NCBI RefSeq assembly: GCF_022539505.1
Contig: NC_061514.1
Span: 334,783,090-334,847,089, forward strand
Direction: 5' to 3'
Length of the DNA: 64,000 nt
Origin: Lolium rigidum
Lineage: Eukaryota > Streptophyta > Magnoliopsida > Poales > Poaceae
How positions within the stretch are numbered: the first letter of the stretch is position 1; every line of letters starts with the position of its first letter. A model generated the notes under the pieces. The model made no database searches and was not told the origin of the DNA. It saw nothing but the letters and a program-made list of their open reading frames with translations. A program made the translations under genes and the position numbers. Shown one piece after another: positions 58,642 to 64,000 of the stretch.

Positions 58642-59392
58642 TTAATGATGCTCTCGCGAGAAATAAGATTTGAAGCAAAAGAGAACATCAAGAAGAAAAT
58701 TCAAAACACATTTAAGCCTAACCCACTTCCTATGAAAAGGAATCTTGTACACAAATAAATTCATGAAGAACAAAGTGGTAAGCATAGAAAAGCAACACAA
58801 GTGCAATTTCAAGATTCTCAACATAAAGAGGGGAAACTTAATATTATTAAGATGCATATAACCATGTTTTCCTCTCTCATAATAACTTTCAGCAGCATCA
58901 TGAACAAACTCAACAATATAACTTTCACATAAAACATTCTTGTCATGAGCCACATGCATAAAATTATTACTCTCCACATAAGCATAATCAATTTTATTAG
59001 TTGTAGTGGGAGCAAATTCAACAAAGTAGCTATCATTATTATTCTCATCAAGTGTAGGAGGCATAGTATAATCATAATAAAATTTACTCTCCATAGTAGG
59101 CGGCACAAAAAGACCACTATCATTATAATCATCATAAATAGGAGGCAAAGTATCATCAAAGAAAATTTTCTCCTTAATGCTTGGGGGACTAAAAATGTCA
59201 TGCTCATCAAAACCAGCTTCCCCAAGCTTAGAATTTTCCATATCATTAGCAACAATGGTGTTCAAAGCGTTCATACTAATATCATTGCTACTAGCATGCA
59301 AATAAGATTCCATAGGTTTTTTTAATTTTCGCAGCAAACAGTCCATGTCTTAACTCAGGAAATAGATTAAGAAGCTCACTGTTATTCTCCAT
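58642..59392 (-). pseudogene. Ath-4 leader ORF (same protein as in Ath-1)
   Basis: ATG 59392 starts MENNSELLNLFPEL. The frame shifts at an A-run (complement of 59317-59323) and then stays open for some 230 codons to 58642. Features: acidic Asp/Asn/Tyr-rich middle with two PPIYDDY/PPTLDEN-like repeats and DSYFVEFAP; then two hydrophobic stretches at the C-terminus (FPLFMLRILKLHLCCF, LLDVLFCFKSYF). No gag, protease or zinc-knuckle motif. It occupies the gag position and is conserved with Ath-1. It could be a membrane-associated accessory protein; function unknown. Confidence 0.6.
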
Positions 59393-59526
59393 TATGCCTG
59401 ACTAGTGAACAAGAAACAAAAAGACGCAATTGCAGAATCTAAAGGAGATACCTTCGAGCACTTACAACGGCACCAGAAAATAACTTAGTTACCTGGGACC
59501 GGAGTATGAGTGCCTTTTACCTTACC

Positions 59527-59544
59527 TCCCCGGCAACGGCGCCA
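59527..59544 (-). other. Ath-4 primer binding site (tRNA-Asp type)
   Basis: The complement reads TGGCGCCGTTGCCGGGGA, 10 bases from the LTR end at 59555. Confidence 0.9.
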
Positions 59545-59554
59545 GAAAATAGCT

Positions 59555-61052
59555 TGATGTCTACGGGTGCTTCTATTCTTGTAGACAGTGTTGGGCCTCC
59601 AAGAGCAGAGGTTTGTAGAACAGCAGCAAGTTTCCCTTAAGTGAATCACCCAAGGTTTATCGAACTCAGGGAGGAAGAGGTCAAAGATAGTCCTCTCAAG
59701 CAACCCTGCAATTAAGATACAAGAAGTCTCTTGTGTCCCCAACACACCTAATACACTTGTCAGATGTATAGGTGCACTAGTTCGGCGAAGAGATAGTAAA
59801 ACACAGGTGGTATAGATGAATATGAGTGGTAATAACAATCTGAAATAAATATGGCAGCGAGTAAACATGCAGTAGAATAGTAAGTAAGCGGCGTTTGCAG
59901 TATTGGAAACAAGGCCTAGGGATCATACTTTCACTAGTGGACACTCTCAACATTGATCACATAATAAATAAATAACTTCTCCTCATTTGTGCTACATACA
60001 CTCTTTTGTTGGATGACAAACACCATTCATTGTGTAGGGCTACAAGAGCTCCCTCATGCCGGAGTTAACAAGCGCCACAACATTCAGCATTCATATTTAA
60101 GTAACCTTAGAGCATAATAGATCTTTGCAATTTAAACCGAGTACTAACATAGCATACACACTGTCACCATGACACTATGAAAGGGGGAATAGATCACATC
60201 AATACTATCATAGTGATAATTAACTCCATAACCTACAAGAGATTATGATCATAACCTACGACAAGAACCACACGATGCACACACTGTCACCATTACACCA
60301 TGCGGGAGGAATAGACTACTTTAATAACATCACATGAGTAGCACATAGACTAGTAGCGATACAAAGCTCATCATATGGATCTCAATTATGCAAAGCAATT
60401 CATGAGATCATTGTATTGGAGTACAGAGAGAGATTAACCACATAGCTACCGGTACAGCCCTTAGCCTCGAGGGAGAACTACTCCCTCCTCATCATGGGAG
60501 CAGCAGCATTGATGGAGATGGCGGTGGTGTCGATGGAGAAGCCTTCCGGGGGCACTTCCCCGTCCCGGTGGCGTGCCGGAACAGAGACTCATGTCCCCCA
60601 GATCTTGGCTTCGCGATGGCGGCGGCTCTGGAAGGTTTCTCGTATCGTGGCTTTTCTGTCTCGAAGATTTAGGTCAAGACGACTTATATAGGCGAAGAAA
60701 CGGAGTCGGAAGGGTTCCGGGGAGCCCACACACCAGGCCCCCCCCCTCTGGCCGCGCCGCCACCATGTGTGGTGGCCCTGTGCCTCTCCTCTGGTCCCTC
60801 TTCGGTGTTCTGGAGGCTTCGTGGAAATATAAGATCATGGGCCTTGATTTCGTCCAATTCCGAGAATATTTCCTTACTAGGATTTCTGAAACCAAAAACA
60901 GCAGAAAACAGGAACTGGCACTTCGGCATCTCGTCAATAGGTTAGTTCCGTAAAATGCATCAAAACGATATAAAGTGTGAACAAAACATGTAAGTATTGT
61001 CATAAAACAAGCATGGAACATCAGAAATTATGGATACGTTTGAGACGTATCA
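59555..61052 (-). repeat. Ath-4 5' LTR, complete (1498 bp)
   Basis: Sense start TGATACGTCTC (ending at 61052) and sense end at 59555. A TATA-like CCTATATAAGTC lies in complement near 60682-60693. Matches the fragment 30683-31121 and is related to the solo LTR. Confidence 0.9.
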
Positions 61053-61071
61053 AGAACCCACTGGATCCTAA

Positions 61072-61695
61072 GGCTGGTGCCAACGCAGGCGTTAGGGCGG
61101 GCGGTACCGCCCGCCGGGAGGCGATAGTGAGGCGAGACGGCAGCGCGGGGCGGTGGATCCACCGCCCGGCGGTAGCGCCCGCTACCGCCCGGCTGCCGCC
61201 CGCGCTGGCGCCGAGAGGGCGGCGAGAGGGGGGCGAGAGCGAGGCGGTGCGCTGGCGGGTCGGGGCGAGAGCGGGGGTGAGAGGGAGGGGGAACGGCTAG
61301 CTGACGTGGCGCGATCTGATTCATCCACAGATGGTGGAAAAAGAGCTTGGTCTGGAAGATGATGACAACGAGGAGGAGGAAGAGGATTAGAATTTATTTT
61401 TTATTTATTATGTAATTTTTAAAATTTATTATGCAATTTTATTTATTATTACGTAATCGGTAACATTTTGAGTTGAATAAAATAATTTTCTTGCATTATT
61501 TTGAATGTCTAAAAAAAATCGAGTGAAATAACTTAATCTGAAAAAGAAATGGTGATGTGGAGGAGAGAAAAGTGAGAGCTGGCACTATAGCCCGTGCACT
61601 GGCACCGTGGGATAAGAGTGGGGTGAGAGTAGGGTGAGAGTGAGGGTAAAAACTGACGTGGCGAGGCTATAACAGGTGATGCACTGGCACCAGCC
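61072..61695. mobile_element. PIF/Harbinger-type short element (624 bp)
   Basis: Ends GGCTGGTGCCA and TGGCACCAGCC are inverted repeats flanked by TAA on both sides (61069-61071 and 61696-61698), as for PIF/Harbinger elements. Inside, a short acidic frame ends at 61390 (VEKELGLEDDDNEEEEED, then stop), possibly the last codons of a lost transposase. The left part holds three G+C-rich inverted repeats (61096-61115, 61148-61167, 61168-61189). Confidence 0.72.
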
Positions 61696-61698
61696 TAA

Positions 61699-62219
61699 GG
61701 ACGTTTTTTTGAGATGTTGCGTATGTCGTCTCAAAATCAATAGGTAAAAAATCCAACTTGCTAAGTCGGAACCTTTTCCTTTGTGTGATGCTTCTAGAGC
61801 AGGTCACGTGTTTATCGCCGCAAAGTATTGCAGAACCTATGAACCGCCGCTCTGAGTTCACGTCATCTCCGATCTATTGTTCCTCCTGTAGCCAGATTCA
61901 CCGCCGGCCGACGTTCACCTGGATGCGGGCGCTTTCACGACCAAAAGCGCCATTGATGAGGCGCCCACCCACCACACGTCACCTCCATCCTGTGCTAGCT
62001 GGCATGGTGCGCGGGCGTGACTCGCAAATGATCCTATTTGCAGGTACATGGGTTGGTTCCTCCCGATTTCCATACCTTCAACTTGCAAATGATCCTATTT
62101 ATAGGTGAATTCGTTTGGACAATTGATGAAGTTTCTATGTTTTGTCCTGTTTACATGCTTGTTTGATTGTACCCAATCTGTTTTGACCCCTTCTGCACAT
62201 TTTCTGATCGAAATTGCAG
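61699..62219 (+). other. Low-copy-looking region, possible upstream exon
   Basis: No transposon signature seen. A short duplicated stretch, CAAATGATCCTATTT, occurs near 62025 and 62084. Several frames are open for 40-110 codons, but none is recognised. Confidence 0.35.
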
Positions 62220-62263
62220 TACCGAACCACTCATTCATCTCGAAGAAGTTCTTGTCCTAGAGG
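62220..62263 (+). CDS. Possible internal exon of an unidentified host gene
   Basis: Bounded by an acceptor (GAAATTGCAG) and a donor (AGG|GTATGT). The open frame reads TEPLIHLEEVLVLE. Its trailing phase fits the leading phase of the candidate exon at 63602. I cannot name the protein. Confidence 0.3.
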
Positions 62264-63601
62264 GTATGTCCTAATGTATATCATCGTATTGTGCAGTTCG
62301 TAACTACATTTGTACTTATTTTTTCTTTTCTCTTTCCTAATCAGGCTGCCATCACGTGTTTTCAGTAAAGATATAAAATATGTTGCTTTTTTTTAGCCTG
62401 TTAGTTTACTTTAGTTTCTATTTTCAAATCAGAAATTCAATTCGGCTCCCGGGTGCGTATGCTCCCTCTACTAACAAAACATATTTTGAAGTGTGGAAAA
62501 ATTTTGACAAAAAATTCTACATGTACATCTCCATAATATAAGTGTAAATCTTGTCATTTTCTGTATGCTATGTTAAGAAGTCTATTTCCACTATTACGTT
62601 CTATACTTTATATGAATATGTAACATGTTCTTATTTATTGGACAGGCTGCCTGATGGTTGTTCTATGTGTTCTATACATACCATGACGAATATGAGGATT
62701 TGGAAAGCTCATAAGCAATCTACATGATTATTTCCAGTGTATTTGTATGTTGATGCTTTTTAACGCAATATTTATCTCTACAACAATAATAATATTCCGT
62801 TATTTTATACATGCATGGGAAGAATGATGCTAGCCTCGGTTGCATACAGAGAAGAAGTAGCAGAGTGATTAAATTGTGTCTCACATCTGAGCTAATTCGG
62901 GTATGAGTTAGCCTGTTGTTATGTAAGACTCCAACATCTTGGTTTCGGTAGCTACATCTGAATTGAATGAATATCCTTACACACATTGTGTTTAACTCCT
63001 TTCTATTACTGCTTTTCAAGTATTTCACTTCAATTTTTCTATGAGTGACTAATATTAGTCAAACTATGGTTTCATTAAGACTTAATTTAGTGGAGTCATA
63101 GGGGTGAACCATGCCAACTATTTTTTTTAAATTCTACTAGCTTAATATACAGACATTTTGTTCCATTGTTCTGCAGCTTCGCGAGATATATGCATTTCTA
63201 ATCTAGTCATTGTTGTTAACTGAAAGAATTAGTCCTTCAGCATGATGTACTCGTAAAGGCAATGCTAAGGTACATTCCATTTTGATTTATTCGAAGTTCT
63301 TAACCTGTTTCATCAGATACCACGAGCAATTATCTAATCCTCTAAAGTATGTCTTATCTTTTGTTTTCCACATAAGTAAGCACTCAACTTTTCTGTACAA
63401 CTGATTAGTATTTAATTAGTAATTGGTTTTTCTTGCAGCAGCCAGTAAGTATGTAACGTTATACCAATGTGAAGAGATAGTGCTTCATTATACTGATACT
63501 GCTCTCATAGTAAAACACCCGTAATACCTGCTTGACTTGTACATGTGGAAAGTAGAACTTGTTATTGAAATTTATTTCCAGCTAATTTGTTTATGTTTTA
63601 G
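62264..63601 (+). other. Putative intronic or intergenic A+T-rich sequence
   Basis: 1.3 kb without a credible ORF or transposon terminus. It contains several possible splice acceptors (for example TTCTGCAG near 63170), so further exons cannot be excluded. Confidence 0.4.
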
Positions 63602-63729
63602 TTGACTTGATCTACAGCGAAATTGTTTTTGAAGATTTTTATGCAACTACACATGGCGATGGAGAGCTGATGTACCATTTCTCCATGCGGAAGCTTGTAG
63701 AAATGTTCCAACTACTAGAAGATGAATAA
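63602..63729 (+). CDS. Possible terminal exon of an unidentified host gene
   Basis: Follows a pyrimidine-rich acceptor (TTTATGTTTTAG). After two phase bases it codes for 41 residues (DLIYSEIVFEDFYATTHGDG, then MYHFSMRKLVEMFQLLEDE in the same frame) and ends at TAA 63727-63729. The residue mix looks protein-like and acidic. An AATAAA lies 85 bp downstream. I do not recognise the family. Confidence 0.4.
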
Positions 63730-63813
63730 GATTTAGAGAATATTTTCCGGTCAAGTTTGTAATTGTTTCATGAAAATGAACAAATCACTTGTAAAGTACT
63801 GTTGTTCTCAAGA

Positions 63814-63819
63814 AATAAA
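63814..63819 (+). terminator. Possible polyadenylation signal (AATAAA)
   Basis: AATAAA in a T-rich context 85 bp after the candidate stop codon. Confidence 0.35.
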
Positions 63820-64000
63820 GTTATTTTTTCCTAATTATTCTGTTGTGTTATTGCTTTTGATAGCGTGCATATTATTATCCAAATACGTAGAGGACTTTAT
63901 CAACAGAAATAAAATAATCATTTTAATGTGAAAAAATAAAACGACTTAAGATTCATTAGGACACAAGATTGTACTGTAAAGACGAATTCTGGGTGAATTT

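Larger units (their letters stand above)
30683..61052 (-). mobile_element. Ath-4: outermost non-autonomous Athila-like element
   Basis: Pieces at 30683-31230, 54604-54927 and 56483-61052 join into one element: 3' LTR piece, purine tract, non-coding interior, leader ORF, tRNA-Asp primer site and 5' LTR. Its interior sums to about 3.5 kb, like that of Ath-1. MULE-1 and a solo LTR interrupt it, each with a TSD. The right flank after 61052 is AGAAC; the partner copy is out of the window. Confidence 0.88.

Noticed and set aside
61028..61362. Overlapping G+C-rich ORFs of 69-107 codons
   Set aside because: They cross the Harbinger-type terminus and palindromes, with low-complexity Arg/Gly/Ala/Pro composition.
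1..64000. tRNA or rRNA genes
   Set aside because: Only tRNA-complementary primer sites were seen; no cloverleaf-sized gene or rRNA sequence was recognised.

Overview
This window is grass genomic DNA, most likely from the Triticeae (wheat, barley, rye or goat-grass relatives). It is almost wholly nested transposable elements. The LTR and internal motifs look like the Sabrina/WHAM group of Athila-type Gypsy elements of that tribe; the family names come from memory and were not searched. There are no bacterial-type operons, rRNA or tRNA genes, or CRISPR arrays. The sequence reads as a stack of insertions, and target-site duplications (TSDs) prove several of the levels.

The outer shell is Ath-4, a minus-strand Athila-like element. 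Its 5' LTR is at 59555-61052 and a cut piece of its 3' LTR is at 30683-31121. Ath-3 (+, 23785-30682) sits in that 3' LTR. Ath-2 (-, visible part 21425-23784) sits in the 5' LTR of Ath-3. Ath-1 (+, 1-21424) sits in the gag gene of Ath-2. LARD-1 (-, 1542-17327, TSD GCATG) sits in the internal region of Ath-1. Separately, MULE-1, a Mutator-like DNA transposon (31231-54594, 9-bp TSD TATTGTAAA), sits in the internal region of Ath-4. LARD-2 (+, 31662-47568, TSD CTATT) has split exon 1 of its transposase gene. A solo LTR (54928-56477, TSD CTTCT) also sits in the Ath-4 interior.

LARD-1 and LARD-2 are two diverged members of one non-autonomous family. They have very long LTRs (about 6.47 kb), a 2.9 kb interior without gag or pol, an initiator-Met primer site and a purine-rich tract. 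Ath-1, Ath-3 and Ath-4 also lack pol. Ath-3 keeps a gag-like ORF, whereas Ath-1 and Ath-4 carry a different conserved ORF with hydrophobic C-terminal stretches. MULE-1 has about 98-bp terminal inverted repeats, a broken mudrA-type transposase, two cargo-like ORFs, a Stowaway-like MITE and several tandem arrays.

Right of 61052 lie a short Harbinger-type element (61072-61695, TSD TAA) and then less repetitive sequence. That tail has two possible 3' exons of an unidentified host gene (62220-62263 and 63602-63729) and an AATAAA signal.

A technical signal runs through the whole window. Differences between paired LTRs, and several frameshifts in ORFs, fall strikingly often at CAG/CTG, where one copy reads CGA, CGAG or CTCG. 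This looks like a systematic read or consensus error at (probably methylated) CHG sites. Many apparent breaks and LTR ages should therefore be treated with caution.
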